Part shown: in pieces, positions 48,334-57,055 of the stretch
How the letters are laid out: each line of letters begins with the position of its first letter
Numbering within the stretch: position 1 is the first letter of the stretch
Translations under genes and position numbers: made by a program
The notes under the pieces: model-generated
Database searches by the model: none
What the model saw: the letters and a program-made list of their open reading frames with translations, nothing else
Told to the model about the DNA's origin: nothing
DNA from: Spirochaetota bacterium
Lineage (GTDB): Bacteria; Spirochaetota; Spirochaetia; Treponematales; UBA12059
Assembly (NCBI GenBank): GCA_018262985.1
Contig: JADFDI010000002.1
Coordinates: 1 to 64,000, forward strand
Reading direction: 5' to 3'
DNA length: 64,000 bases

Positions 48334-50442
48334 TTGAACCGCATCACCGAGCACCCCATCCTGAGCCCGGCCGAGGGCCGCGTCGAGGCGCGCTTCTCGT
48401 TCGACGGCAAGCCGGCCTCGGGCTACGAGGGCGAGCCGATCTCGAGCGCGCTGGCGGCCATGGGCGTCGCGCGATTCTCGTCCCACGCGAAGGACGGCGC
48501 GCCGCAGGGCATCTTCTGCGCCAACGGCCAGTGCAGCCAGTGCGCCCTCGTCGTCGACGGCGTCGCGCTCAAGTCCTGCGTCACGCCGCTCCGCTCGGGC
48601 ATGGACGTCCGCAGCGTCGAAGGACTGCCGCCCCTCCCCGTCGCCGACGCCCCGCGAGCCCTCTCGAAGCCCCGACGCCTTTCCTGCGAGGTCCTCGTCA
48701 TCGGCGGCGGACCCTCGGGCCTCGCCGCGACGGTCGAGCTCGCCAAGCTCGGGCTCTCGGTGGTCCTCGCCGACGACAAGGCAGACCTGGGCGGCAAGCT
48801 GGTGCTCCAGACGCACAAGTTCTTCGGCTCCGAGGCCGACTGCTACGCCGGCACGCGCGGCATCGACATAGCCCGGAAACTGTCGGACGAGGCGAGGGCC
48901 TTGCCGGGCGTGACGGTGCTGGCCAACAGCCCCGTGGTCGGCCTCTACGCCGACCGCGCCGCGGGCGTGCTCGCGGACTACCGGGAATACATCCTCGTGG
49001 ACTTCAAGGCCGTGCTCGTCGCGGCCGGCGCCCGGGAGCGCTCCGTGCTCTTCCCCGGCAACGACCTGCCCGGCGTGTACGGGGCCGGCGCCTTCCAGAC
49101 CCTCGTCAACCGCGATCTCGTGAAGTCCTCGAAGCGCGTGCTCGTCCTCGGCTCGGGCAACGTCGGCCTCATCGCCGCCTACCACGCCCTGCAGGCGGGC
49201 ATCGAGGTGGCCGGCATCGTCGAGATCCTGCCCCAGGTGAACGGCTACAAGGTTCACGCGGACAAGATCGTCCGAGCGGGCGTGCCGGTATACCTGAACG
49301 CCACCGTCGTCGAGGTCGAGGGCGCCGGCCGGGTGGAGCGCGCGACGGTCGCCGAGGTGGACGAGAAGCGGCGGCCCGTCCTCTCCACCGCGCGCACCTA
49401 CGAGGTGGACACCGTCCTCGTCGCGGCGGGCCTCTCCCCCTGCGACGAATTCCTCAGGCAGGCGGAGGCCTTCGGCATTCCGGCCGTGGCCGCGGGCGAC
49501 GCCGAGGAGATCGCCGAGGCATCGAGCGCCATGTTCGGCGGCCGTATCGCGGCCCTCTCGCTCGCCAAGCTGCTCGGACGCAAGGTCGAGCTCGACGAGT
49601 CGTGGGTGGCCAAACGCGAGGTGCTACGCTCGCGCCCCGGCGACACCGTGCCGCGCGAACCGGTCATTCCCGAAAAGGGAACCTGGAAGCCGGTCTTCCA
49701 CTGCGTCCAGGAGATACCCTGCGACCCCTGCACGACCGTCTGCCCGACTCATTCCATTTCGCTCAAGCCCGTGCGGGGTTCCATCATGGACCTGCCGCGC
49801 TACTCGGGCAAGGATTGCCGCGGCTGCAACGCCTGCGTGGCGGCCTGCCCGGGGCTCGCTGTGTCGCTCGTGAAGGGCTTGGACGGGGGGATGGCGGAAG
49901 TGGTGCTTCCCTTCGAGTTCCCCGCGCCCTTCGCTCCCGGCTCGAAGCTGTCCTTGCTCGACCGCGAAGGCGCCCCTCTCGGCGAGGGCGAGCTCGCGAA
50001 GAAGGTTTTCAACCGAAAGTACAAGACCTGGCTCCTCACGGTCGCCGCTCCGTCCGAGATCGCCGTCAGGGCCATCGGGGTGCGCGTGCAGTCCGAGGAG
50101 GCCACCCGATCGCTCCCCGCGGCTCGGTTCGCGCGCCTGCCCGACGAGGCGATCGTCTGCCGTTGCGAGCGGGTGACCGTGGGCGAGATCGTCCGTTTCA
50201 TCAAGGAATACCGCATCCGCGACGCGAACCAGCTCAAGAGCCTTCGCGTCGGCATGGGCGCCTGCGGTTCCAAGACCTGCGCGCCGCTCCTGCCCCAGGT
50301 CTTCAGGCAGGCCGGCGTCGATCCCGCGGAGGTGGCGGGCCTCACGCTCAGGCCCCTCTCCATCGAGGTGCCGCTCGGCACCTTCGCCGGAGCCGCTTCC
50401 GGCATAGCCGCGCTTCCCGCGGGAAAGGACGGCACGAAGTGA
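48334..50442 (+). CDS. Iron-sulfur FAD-dependent dehydrogenase, alpha subunit (HcnAB / opine-sarcosine oxidase type)
   Basis: A 702-residue multi-cofactor subunit starting at TTG 48334 after GGAG. The N-terminus is a plant-type [2Fe-2S] domain with Cys62, Cys67, Cys70 and Cys82 (IFCANGQCSQC). Next is a pyridine-nucleotide-disulfide-type FAD/NAD fold (VIGGGPSGLA near 122-131, VLVLGSGNVGLIAAY). A ferredoxin-like insert follows with two four-Cys sets (CVQEIPCDPCTTVC and CRGCNACVAACPG). The C-terminus is a BFD-like [2Fe-2S] domain (CRCERVTVGEIV, CGSKTC). This equals HcnA plus HcnB fused, with an added two-cluster ferredoxin. It probably oxidises an amino acid or opine together with the next gene product. 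Substrate unknown. Confidence 0.87.
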   Translation: MNRITEHPILSPAEGRVEARFSFDGKPASGYEGEPISSALAAMGVARFSSHAKDGAPQGIFCANGQCSQCALVVDGVALKSCVTPLRSGMDVRSVEGLPPLPVADAPRALSKPRRLSCEVLVIGGGPSGLAATVELAKLGLSVVLADDKADLGGKLVLQTHKFFGSEADCYAGTRGIDIARKLSDEARALPGVTVLANSPVVGLYADRAAGVLADYREYILVDFKAVLVAAGARERSVLFPGNDLPGVYGAGAFQTLVNRDLVKSSKRVLVLGSGNVGLIAAYHALQAGIEVAGIVEILPQVNGYKVHADKIVRAGVPVYLNATVVEVEGAGRVERATVAEVDEKRRPVLSTARTYEVDTVLVAAGLSPCDEFLRQAEAFGIPAVAAGDAEEIAEASSAMFGGRIAALSLAKLLGRKVELDESWVAKREVLRSRPGDTVPREPVIPEKGTWKPVFHCVQEIPCDPCTTVCPTHSISLKPVRGSIMDLPRYSGKDCRGCNACVAACPGLAVSLVKGLDGGMAEVVLPFEFPAPFAPGSKLSLLDREGAPLGEGELAKKVFNRKYKTWLLTVAAPSEIAVRAIGVRVQSEEATRSLPAARFARLPDEAIVCRCERVTVGEIVRFIKEYRIRDANQLKSLRVGMGACGSKTCAPLLPQVFRQAGVDPAEVAGLTLRPLSIEVPLGTFAGAASGIAALPAGKDGTK

Positions 50443-51584
50443 AATCCGACGTCGTGATAGTCGGCGCGGGCTCGGTCGGGCTCCCGCTCGCGTACTACCT
50501 CGCGAAGCGGGGCCTCAAGGTGGTCGTGCTGGAAAAGGAAGCCTCCTGGGGTCGCGGACAGAACCGCGCCGCCATCGGCGGCATCCGCGCCACCCACTCC
50601 GACCGGGCCAAGATCCGCATCGCCCAGGAATCGCTGGCCATCGTGCCTGAGCTCGAGACCGTCCATGGCTTCCACGTGGAATGGAAGCGCGGCGGCTACC
50701 TCTTCGTCGCGTACGACGAGACGAGGGAAAACGCCTTCCGCGAGTTGCTGTCCGTCCAGAAGGCGGCCGGACTCGGCATCGACTGGATCGACGGAGCTTC
50801 CGTCGCGGAGCTCGTGCCCGGCATCAGGCGCGAGGGGCTGCGGGGCGGCACCTGGAGCCCCGGCGACGGTTCGGCCTCGCCGCTCCTCGTCGCTTCCGCC
50901 TTCTACAAGCTCGCCCTCGACGCGGGCGTCGACTTCCGCTTCGGCGAGGCGGTGACCGGCTTCGACCGGGAAGGGCGCCGCGCGCTGCGCGCCCGGACCG
51001 CCCTCGACGTCTACGAGGCCGACCGCTTCGTCAACGCGGCCGGCGCGGACGCTTCCCGCGTCGCGGAGCTGCTCGGCGAGACCCTTCCGGTGCATCCCGA
51101 CAGCCACGAAGCCGGCGTGACGGAGCCGGTGGAGTCCTTCCTCGGCCCCATGGTGGTGGACATCATCCCCGACGCGGAATCGGGGAACTACTATTACTAC
51201 CAGATAGCGAGCGGCCAGATCGTCTTCTGCATCACGCCGAAGCCCCAGGCCTGGGGGACCGACTGCCGGTCGACCTCGTCCTTCCTTCCCCTGGTCGCGC
51301 GGCGCATGATCGAGCTCCAGCCCCGGCTCGCGAACGTCAAGGTCCGCCGCACCTGGCGCGGCCTCTACCCGATGACGCCGGACGGCCTGCCCGTCGTGGG
51401 CTACTCGCGCGGGGCCGAGAACGTCCTGATCGCTGCCGGCATGTGCGGACAGGGCTTCATGCTCGGCCCGGGCCTCGGCAAGATACTCGCCGAGGAAACG
51501 CTGGGCGGAGCCGGCGAGTACGGGTTCATCTTCGAGGAGCTTTCGCCCTATCGGGCTTTCGAAGGGATGGAATTGCTAAAATAG
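50439..51584 (+). CDS. DAO-family FAD-dependent oxidoreductase, beta subunit
   Basis: A 381-residue flavoprotein of the D-amino-acid oxidase fold, as in sarcosine oxidase beta, HcnC or opine/proline dehydrogenase beta. It starts at GTG 50439, overlapping the alpha subunit by four bases (GTGA). The FAD-binding N-terminus is VVIVGAGSVGLPLAYYLAKR; further motifs are GRGQNRAAIGGIRATHSDRA, the substrate-domain strands GNYYYYQIASGQIVFCITP, and the C-terminal FAD-cap GLYPMTPDGLPVVGYS / AAGMCGQGFMLGPGLGKILA. It would oxidise the substrate and pass electrons to the iron-sulfur alpha subunit. Confidence 0.9.
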   Translation: MKSDVVIVGAGSVGLPLAYYLAKRGLKVVVLEKEASWGRGQNRAAIGGIRATHSDRAKIRIAQESLAIVPELETVHGFHVEWKRGGYLFVAYDETRENAFRELLSVQKAAGLGIDWIDGASVAELVPGIRREGLRGGTWSPGDGSASPLLVASAFYKLALDAGVDFRFGEAVTGFDREGRRALRARTALDVYEADRFVNAAGADASRVAELLGETLPVHPDSHEAGVTEPVESFLGPMVVDIIPDAESGNYYYYQIASGQIVFCITPKPQAWGTDCRSTSSFLPLVARRMIELQPRLANVKVRRTWRGLYPMTPDGLPVVGYSRGAENVLIAAGMCGQGFMLGPGLGKILAEETLGGAGEYGFIFEELSPYRAFEGMELLK

Positions 51585-51680
51585 CGAAAAAAAGCCCGGG
51601 TTCGACGGAGGAAGGGAAAGGCCGCGCGCGCTATAGTGGATGCGTCGGACGAAACGTGCATTCCTTCCGGAGGTTCCCCC

Positions 51681-53069
51681 GTGCGCAGAAGCCTTTCCTC
51701 GCTCATCCTCGCCCTCATCCTCGTCGCGGCGGCCTCGTCCCAGGCCGCCGCTCCCTTCGTCTTCGAGTTCGCCGGCGGCGACGTCCTCTCGGGCGAACTC
51801 GCCGGTCTCGGCGCGACCGCGCTCCGGTTGAAGCCGTCCATCGCCCCTACCGTCACCCTCGAGGTGCCTCTCGCGAAGGTGACGGGTTTCGGTCGTCCTA
51901 CCGTCGACTCGCTTCCGCCGAGATCCGACCTCGACAGCCTCGTCCTCCGCGACGGCGCCCGGCTCAACGGCCGTTTCGTCGGCATCGAGGGCGCCCAGGT
52001 ACGCTTCGACGCCGAGGGCGTCGGGACGGTCCGCCTGCCCTTCGACCTCGTCGAGTCCATCGTCAAGTCCGGACTGAGCCCCTCCGGCCGCCTCGGCGCC
52101 GCCGACCGCTTCCAGGTCGCCACGCGCTCGGGTTCCGTGCTGTTCGGGAACCTGACGGCCGAAGGATCCGCCACCCTGGTCGTAAGCGGCGTCGACGTCT
52201 CCAGCCGGCTTTCCGCCGACGCGGTCGCCTCGATCCTCTTCCCCGAGCCCCAGACCGCCGCGACGCCCTACTCCAAGGGCGTCATCGTGGTGAACGTGGA
52301 ACTGGCGAACGGTTCGATCCTCTCCGGCACGGGAGCCGAGCTCAAGGGAAGCCAGCTATCCTTCCTGCTCGCCGGAAAGCAATCGGTGAGCGTGCCCCTG
52401 CTCTCGGTGGCCCGCGTCTCCTTCGGCGAGACGGGCGCCTTCGCCTCGTCGAAGCAGGTCCTCCTCTGGAGCGCCTTCGCCGACCTCTCGGGCGGCGGCG
52501 AGCGCGACAACACCCGCGCCGTGCTCTCCGAGGGGCTCGGCGCGGCCTGGAAGATCGTCGAGCTCGAGAGCCGCGAGGTCTCCGCCGACTTCAAGGCGAA
52601 GCTGCTCGCTTCCCGCGCCCTCGTGATCCCCGAGCCCGAGAACTACGACGCGGATTCGGTCGAGCTCGGCGCGGCGCTCAAGCCCCTCCTCGCGGACTAC
52701 CTCGCGAAAGGCGGCACCGTCGTCCTGCTCGGCGCCACGGGCGGCTCGCTCTCGCTGTACGCGGAAGCCGGGTTGATCGAACTGACCGAAGCCGGCTCGG
52801 TCTGGGGCGACGAGTACCTTTCCTGGACCGCCGCCGCGCCGGCCGCGTATCGCAAGGGCGTCGACGCGGAGTTCCCCTCGCTCAACGCCACCTACCTGTA
52901 CGCCGCCGCCGCCGCGACTCCCGCGACCCCGTTCGCGGAGTACGACGGGATGTCCGCCATCCTCCTCCGCAAGGTCGGCAGGGGCAGGGTGGTCGTTATG
53001 GGCTTCGACTACTACGAGATCAAGGACGGGGCCGCCCGCGCCCTCGTCAACGCCATCCTGGCGGAATAG
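51681..53069 (+). CDS. Exported protein: four beta-modules plus amidotransferase-like domain (paralogue 1)
   Basis: A 462-residue protein from GTG 51681, seven bases after GGAGG. Signal peptide to about residue 24. Four successive modules of about 45-50 residues follow, each built as x-G-x-x-L-x-G then a hydrophobic strand then a V-PL..V closing strand: around 26-70 (FAGGDVLSGELAGL), 75-125 (LRDGARLNGRFVGI), 130-185 (TRSGSVLFGNLTAE) and 205-250 (ELANGSILSGTGAE). The C-terminal 200 residues look like a class-I-amidotransferase/GldG-like sandwich fold (SRALVIPEPENYDADSVELG, DYLAKGGTVVLLGATGGSLS, VGRGRVVVMGFDYYEI), with no catalytic Cys evident. Function unknown; periplasmic or surface location. 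The next gene is a paralogue. Confidence 0.78.
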   Translation: MRRSLSSLILALILVAAASSQAAAPFVFEFAGGDVLSGELAGLGATALRLKPSIAPTVTLEVPLAKVTGFGRPTVDSLPPRSDLDSLVLRDGARLNGRFVGIEGAQVRFDAEGVGTVRLPFDLVESIVKSGLSPSGRLGAADRFQVATRSGSVLFGNLTAEGSATLVVSGVDVSSRLSADAVASILFPEPQTAATPYSKGVIVVNVELANGSILSGTGAELKGSQLSFLLAGKQSVSVPLLSVARVSFGETGAFASSKQVLLWSAFADLSGGGERDNTRAVLSEGLGAAWKIVELESREVSADFKAKLLASRALVIPEPENYDADSVELGAALKPLLADYLAKGGTVVLLGATGGSLSLYAEAGLIELTEAGSVWGDEYLSWTAAAPAAYRKGVDAEFPSLNATYLYAAAAATPATPFAEYDGMSAILLRKVGRGRVVVMGFDYYEIKDGAARALVNAILAE

Positions 53070-53083
53070 GAAAGGGAAGGACC

Positions 53084-54448
53084 ATGAATCGAAAGAAGCT
53101 CTCCGCGCTCCTGCCGCTCGCGGCGCTCGCCGTCGCCGCCTTCGCCCAGACGCCTTCCTGGATCGTCGACATGGCCTCGGGGGACCGGCTCCAGGGCCAG
53201 CTCGGCGCCGTCGGTCCCTCCTCGATCAAGCTGGTCCTCCGCGGCACCACGGGCAGCTCCGTGGACGTGGCGGCGAAGGATATCGTACTGCTCTCCCAGG
53301 ACCCCGCCCCGAAAGCCGTGGCGACGGGCGCCGACCGGCTCGAGCTGGCCGACGGCTCGCTCTTCCTCGGCCGCTACGTGCGGGTCGAGAAGGGCGTGGT
53401 GCTCTTCGAGTCCGCCATGCTCGGCGCCCTCCGGGTGAACCTGGACCAGGTGGCCCTGCTGTCGGTCGACGGCGCGACGCCTCCCGCGGAGCCGAGGGAT
53501 CCCGCCTTCGCGGCCGCCCTGGCCAAGGGCGGTTCGATCGCTATCGGCGCCCTCAAGGCGATGACGGGGACCGACCTGACGCTCGGCGCCGCCGGCGAGG
53601 AAACGAAGCTCGCGTCGTCAACGCTGGCTGCCCTTCGCATGCCGGCCAAGGCCGCCGCGACGCCGCCAGCCGGCTACGTGGAGCTCTCGTTCGCCAACGG
53701 GGAGCGCGTGGGCGGCAGTTCCCCCGAGCTCCGTTCGGGCACCCTCTTCGCGAGCGGACCCGGCGGCCTCCGCGTCGGCGTTCCCATCGACAAGGTCGCC
53801 TCGATCTCCTTCGGGCAGTCGAGCCTCTCGGCCCTCAGGTCCGTCGTGGTCTGGGGCGCCTGGGCGGACCAGGCGACGGACGGCGAGCACGCGTACGTCC
53901 TCGGCATACTCCGTGACGGGCTGCCGGGCTGGACGGTGACGGACAGCCGCGAGGAGTACCCGGGGCGCGACTTCGCCGCGGCCCTGCTCAAGGCCCGCAC
54001 CCTCGTCGTGACCGAGGCGGAGAACTGGTACTCAGCCGACGTCGGGCGCCTCGCCGACGCGCTCGAGAAGCCGCTCGCCGAATTCCTCGCCCGCGGCGGC
54101 AACCTCGTGATCTCCTCGCCCCAGAGCGAGTCGCTCGCGTTCTGGCGCGACCTCGGCCTCATCGACCTCGAGGGCGGCGACTTCAACGACGGCACGGTGC
54201 CGTTCACGGCGCAGGGCAAGTCCGCCGTCGGCGCCGGCCTCGGCTCTTCGTTCGAAACGATCAACGGCACCAGCTTCTACACGGAGGGCGGATCCTGGCC
54301 GGTCGAGGTCTGGGCCGAGAACGAGTACGGCATCGTGGTGGCCAGCCGCAAGGTCGGCAAGGGCCGGGTGATCGTCGTGGGCATGGATTACTTCGATCCG
54401 TCCGACGAGACCGCGCGCGTGCTCGTGAACGCGGTGCAGGCGAAGTAG
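53084..54448 (+). CDS. Exported protein: four beta-modules plus amidotransferase-like domain (paralogue 2)
   Basis: A 454-residue paralogue of the preceding gene, 14 bases downstream with an AGGGAAGG site before the ATG at 53084. Signal peptide to about residue 22 (FAQ). It has the same architecture: four modules (MASGDRLQGQLGAVGPSSIK, LADGSLFLGRYVRVEKGVVL, AKGGSIAIGALKAMTGTDLT, FANGERVGGSSPELRSGTLF) and a C-terminal domain (ARTLVVTEAENWYSADVGRL, LARGGNLVISSPQSESLAFW, VGKGRVIVVGMDYFDP). The closing module in both proteins ends in ..V..ISFG or VSFG. The pair probably arose by tandem duplication. A strong terminator follows. The module resembles Sm-like beta repeats only superficially. Confidence 0.78.
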   Translation: MNRKKLSALLPLAALAVAAFAQTPSWIVDMASGDRLQGQLGAVGPSSIKLVLRGTTGSSVDVAAKDIVLLSQDPAPKAVATGADRLELADGSLFLGRYVRVEKGVVLFESAMLGALRVNLDQVALLSVDGATPPAEPRDPAFAAALAKGGSIAIGALKAMTGTDLTLGAAGEETKLASSTLAALRMPAKAAATPPAGYVELSFANGERVGGSSPELRSGTLFASGPGGLRVGVPIDKVASISFGQSSLSALRSVVVWGAWADQATDGEHAYVLGILRDGLPGWTVTDSREEYPGRDFAAALLKARTLVVTEAENWYSADVGRLADALEKPLAEFLARGGNLVISSPQSESLAFWRDLGLIDLEGGDFNDGTVPFTAQGKSAVGAGLGSSFETINGTSFYTEGGSWPVEVWAENEYGIVVASRKVGKGRVIVVGMDYFDPSDETARVLVNAVQAK

Positions 54449-54468
54449 CGGGTCGCGGCCGAAAACGA

Positions 54469-54518
54469 GCGGCGCCCGCTTTCCGCTTCCGCGGAAGGCC
54501 GGGCGCCGCCTTTTTTTT
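54469..54518 (+). terminator. Rho-independent terminator after the module-repeat genes
   Basis: Arms GCGGCGCCCG (54469-54478) and CGGGCGCCGC (54500-54509) enclose a second stem (TTCCGC/GCGGAA), followed by C and eight T. Confidence 0.9.
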
Positions 54519-54572
54519 CGGAAAGGATGCCGCGACCCTCAGGAAAGCTCCCGCCCGGGCGCCCTTCCCGCC

Positions 54573-55538
54573 TCAAGCCCCGAAGAGGACGCGCGCGAGC
54601 AGGGGTATGCTCAGCGTGGACAGCACGGTGGTGATGAAGACGAGGCCGCTCGCGGTCTCTGAATCGCCGCCGTAGACCTCGGCCAGGATGCTCGTGTTGG
54701 CGGCGACCGGCATGGCCGCCACGACGACGGGCACGGCGAGGATCATCCCTTCCGCGCCGAGCGCCCGCAGGATGAGCCAGAGCGCCGCGGGGTGGAGGAA
54801 GAGCCTCCAGGCCGACAGGACCCAGACCCGCCATTCGCCGAGCGTCCTGCCCAGTTTCGCGCGGGCGAGCATGGCGCCGATCAATACCATGGAAAGCGGC
54901 GTGGTGACTGAGCCGAGCGCCTCGAGGGCTCCGTAGAGGGGTTCGCCGACCCGTACCGAGAAGAGGAAGAAGCCGAAGCCCAGCAGCGTGGCGACGATGG
55001 CCGGATTGACGAGGCTGCGGAACGACAGCCGCGGCGACGACCGCGGGCCTCGGGAATCCGTGCCCGCGCCGTTTCCCGCAGGCTCGTGGCCCGAGGCGAT
55101 CATGACGATGCCCGCGGAGAAGGCCAGCACCTGGAAGGGGATGTTGTTGACCGACACGGCGAACAGGGACTCGCGGCCGAAAAGCGCCTCCATGACCGGA
55201 AAGCCCATGAAGGCGACGTTCGAGAACGAGGCCGCGAAGGCGTAGGTGCCGCGCGAGTTCCGCGGCGCTCCGAGGGCCCGGGCGAGGAGCAGCGCCGCGG
55301 GAATAGAGACCGCGTACACGGCGCTCGAGATGCCGAGGGTCAGGAAGGCCGCGTCGCGCAGCTCGGGGCTGAAGGGGCGTTGCATCGACACGACGATGAG
55401 GGCGGGCAGGGTGAAGTCGACGAGGAAGCGGGAAAGGGCCTGGACAGCCTCGCGGGTGAGGACGCGAAGCCGCCAGGCGAGGAAGCCCGCGGACATCATG
55501 AGCACGAGCGTGGCGCTCTTGAGCAGGGCGGGACTCAT
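54573..55538 (-). CDS. AEC-family transporter (auxin efflux carrier fold)
   Basis: A 321-residue inner membrane protein with about ten hydrophobic helices and the AEC family layout: SRFLVDFTLPALIVVSMQRP in the first half, SFSNVAFMGFPVMEALFG with the conserved Asn and Pro-Gly-like break, VNNIPFQVLAFS, then the second half VNPAIVATLLGFGFF, VTTPLSMVLIGAMLA and MPVAANTSILAEVYGG. Relatives carry malate, malonate or other small organic anions. The ATG at 55538 overlaps the kinase stop by four bases, so the carrier probably imports or exports a compound connected with the kinase substrate. Confidence 0.88.
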   Translation of the reverse strand: MSPALLKSATLVLMMSAGFLAWRLRVLTREAVQALSRFLVDFTLPALIVVSMQRPFSPELRDAAFLTLGISSAVYAVSIPAALLLARALGAPRNSRGTYAFAASFSNVAFMGFPVMEALFGRESLFAVSVNNIPFQVLAFSAGIVMIASGHEPAGNGAGTDSRGPRSSPRLSFRSLVNPAIVATLLGFGFFLFSVRVGEPLYGALEALGSVTTPLSMVLIGAMLARAKLGRTLGEWRVWVLSAWRLFLHPAALWLILRALGAEGMILAVPVVVAAMPVAANTSILAEVYGGDSETASGLVFITTVLSTLSIPLLARVLFGA

Positions 55539-57055
55539 GCGCCGCTCCCGCCGGGCGCCGGGTTTCCGTCGCCGGAGGCTTCGCGGTCCTGGGCCTCGAA
55601 GCGGGCGGCGCTCGACGCGAGCCGCGCCGAGACGGGCGCGATGGCCTCGAGCGCCTCGCGGTACGCCAGGAACAGCTCGTCGTAGCGCGGGCGCAGGGAA
55701 GCGTCCGGCTCGAATCGCGCCGCGACGCGCGCCATGCGGTCGGAAGCCTCGGCGAGCCCGTCCGCTTCTCCGAGGGCGACCGCGCAGGCGCAGGCGCCGC
55801 CCAGCAGTTCCGCGTCCGCGAGCTCGGGGCGCTCGAATGGGACGCCGAGCACGTCCGCCTTGAGGGCGTTCATGAAATCGTCGCGGGCGGCGCTGCCGCT
55901 CGTCCTCGCGACCTCCGTCGGGAAGCCGGCCGCGGCCATGCGCTCGTGGCTGAGCCTGAGGCCGTAGGCGATCGACTCGGCTACCGCCCGCGCGAGTTCC
56001 CTCCGGCCGTGGCCCTGGGCGAGGCCCAGGAAGGCTCCGCGGAGGTCCCGGTTCCAGAGCGGGGCGCGCTCGCCCGCGAGGTAGGGCAGGAAGATGAGGC
56101 CGGAGGCGCCCGGCCGCGCCCGGCGCGCCTCGGCGATCACGCCGGGAGCCCCTTCGTCCCCGTAGCCGGCTGAATCGGCGAACCACTCGAGCGCCTTGCC
56201 GCTCGTGGAAAGGCCTCCGGACAGGTTCCAGAGCCCCGGCACCGCGTGCGGCAGGCTGAGCAGGGTGAAGTCCGGGAAGGGGCGCCCGGCGCAGAGGTTG
56301 AGGGCTTCCGAGGTGCCGGAACGGTCGCAGGCCACGCCCGGCCTGACCGCTCCCGAACCCACGAGGCTGGCGAGGAAATCGGGCCAGGATGAGACGATCG
56401 GCACGCCTTCGGGGAGTCCGAGGGCGGCGGCGGCCGCGGGGAGGAGCTTGCCCATGACCCGGGAGCTCGGGGCGTAGGGCGGGAACAGGGCCGCGTCGAA
56501 GCCGAGCTTGCCGGCCGAGTCGAGCGCCCAGGTGTAGCGCTCGTAGTAGGGGTCGGCCAGCCACGACTCGGCGACTCCCGAAAGCCTGAAGGCGACCCAT
56601 TCGGGACAGGCGAAGAAGCGGCCGATCCGGGAGAAGCGTTCCGGATCCCGTTCGCGGAGCCAGAGCGCCTTCGGGAGGTAGAACGAAGGATCCAGCGGCA
56701 GGCCCGCGAGCTCGCCGACGGTCAGGGCCTCGTCGCGCGCGCGACGGTCCATCCAGGAGAGGGCGCGGCCGACGGGTTCCCCCGCCGCGTCGCAGGGAAC
56801 CAGGGTCGGGCCGTTGCCGCTCGTCGAGAGCGCCAGGATCTCGGTCGGACCCGCTCCGCGCAGGACCGCCTTAGAGGCGGCGGCCAGCGCCGCGAGCCAC
56901 TCGCGGGGCTCGGATTCGTATTCGCGCTCGTCCGCCCCCCGGTAGAGCCCGACCGGCGAGCGGGCCTCGGCGAGGGCGGCGCCGTCGACGCCGATCAAGG
57001 CGGCCTTGACCGCCGAGGTGCCGATGTCGAACGTGAGCCAGGCAGGTTTCCTCAT
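55535..57055 (-). CDS. FGGY-family carbohydrate kinase (xylulokinase-like)
   Basis: A 506-residue sugar or polyol kinase. The N-terminal phosphate loop is TFDIGTSAVKAALIGVDGA; then LALSTSGNGPTLVPCD, SWMDRRARDE, CDRSGTSEALNLC, the FGGY-signature-like FLPYLAGERAPLWNRDLRGA, GLRLSHERMAAAG and the adenosine-site TSGSAARDDFMNALKADVLG, GGACACAVALG. Length is typical (about 500). The ATG at 57055 overlaps the merR stop by four bases. Substrate cannot be decided; xylulose, ribulose, erythritol and related polyols are all possible. Likely induced through the MerR-type regulator. Confidence 0.9.
   Translation of the reverse strand: MRKPAWLTFDIGTSAVKAALIGVDGAALAEARSPVGLYRGADEREYESEPREWLAALAAASKAVLRGAGPTEILALSTSGNGPTLVPCDAAGEPVGRALSWMDRRARDEALTVGELAGLPLDPSFYLPKALWLRERDPERFSRIGRFFACPEWVAFRLSGVAESWLADPYYERYTWALDSAGKLGFDAALFPPYAPSSRVMGKLLPAAAAALGLPEGVPIVSSWPDFLASLVGSGAVRPGVACDRSGTSEALNLCAGRPFPDFTLLSLPHAVPGLWNLSGGLSTSGKALEWFADSAGYGDEGAPGVIAEARRARPGASGLIFLPYLAGERAPLWNRDLRGAFLGLAQGHGRRELARAVAESIAYGLRLSHERMAAAGFPTEVARTSGSAARDDFMNALKADVLGVPFERPELADAELLGGACACAVALGEADGLAEASDRMARVAARFEPDASLRPRYDELFLAYREALEAIAPVSARLASSAARFEAQDREASGDGNPAPGGSGA

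Noticed and set aside
46353..51584. A 1743-codon open frame on the plus strand
   Set aside because: It is the antisense shadow of the ABC exporter genes and an out-of-frame reading of the dehydrogenase alpha gene; only its last 382 codons (from 50439) are a real gene.
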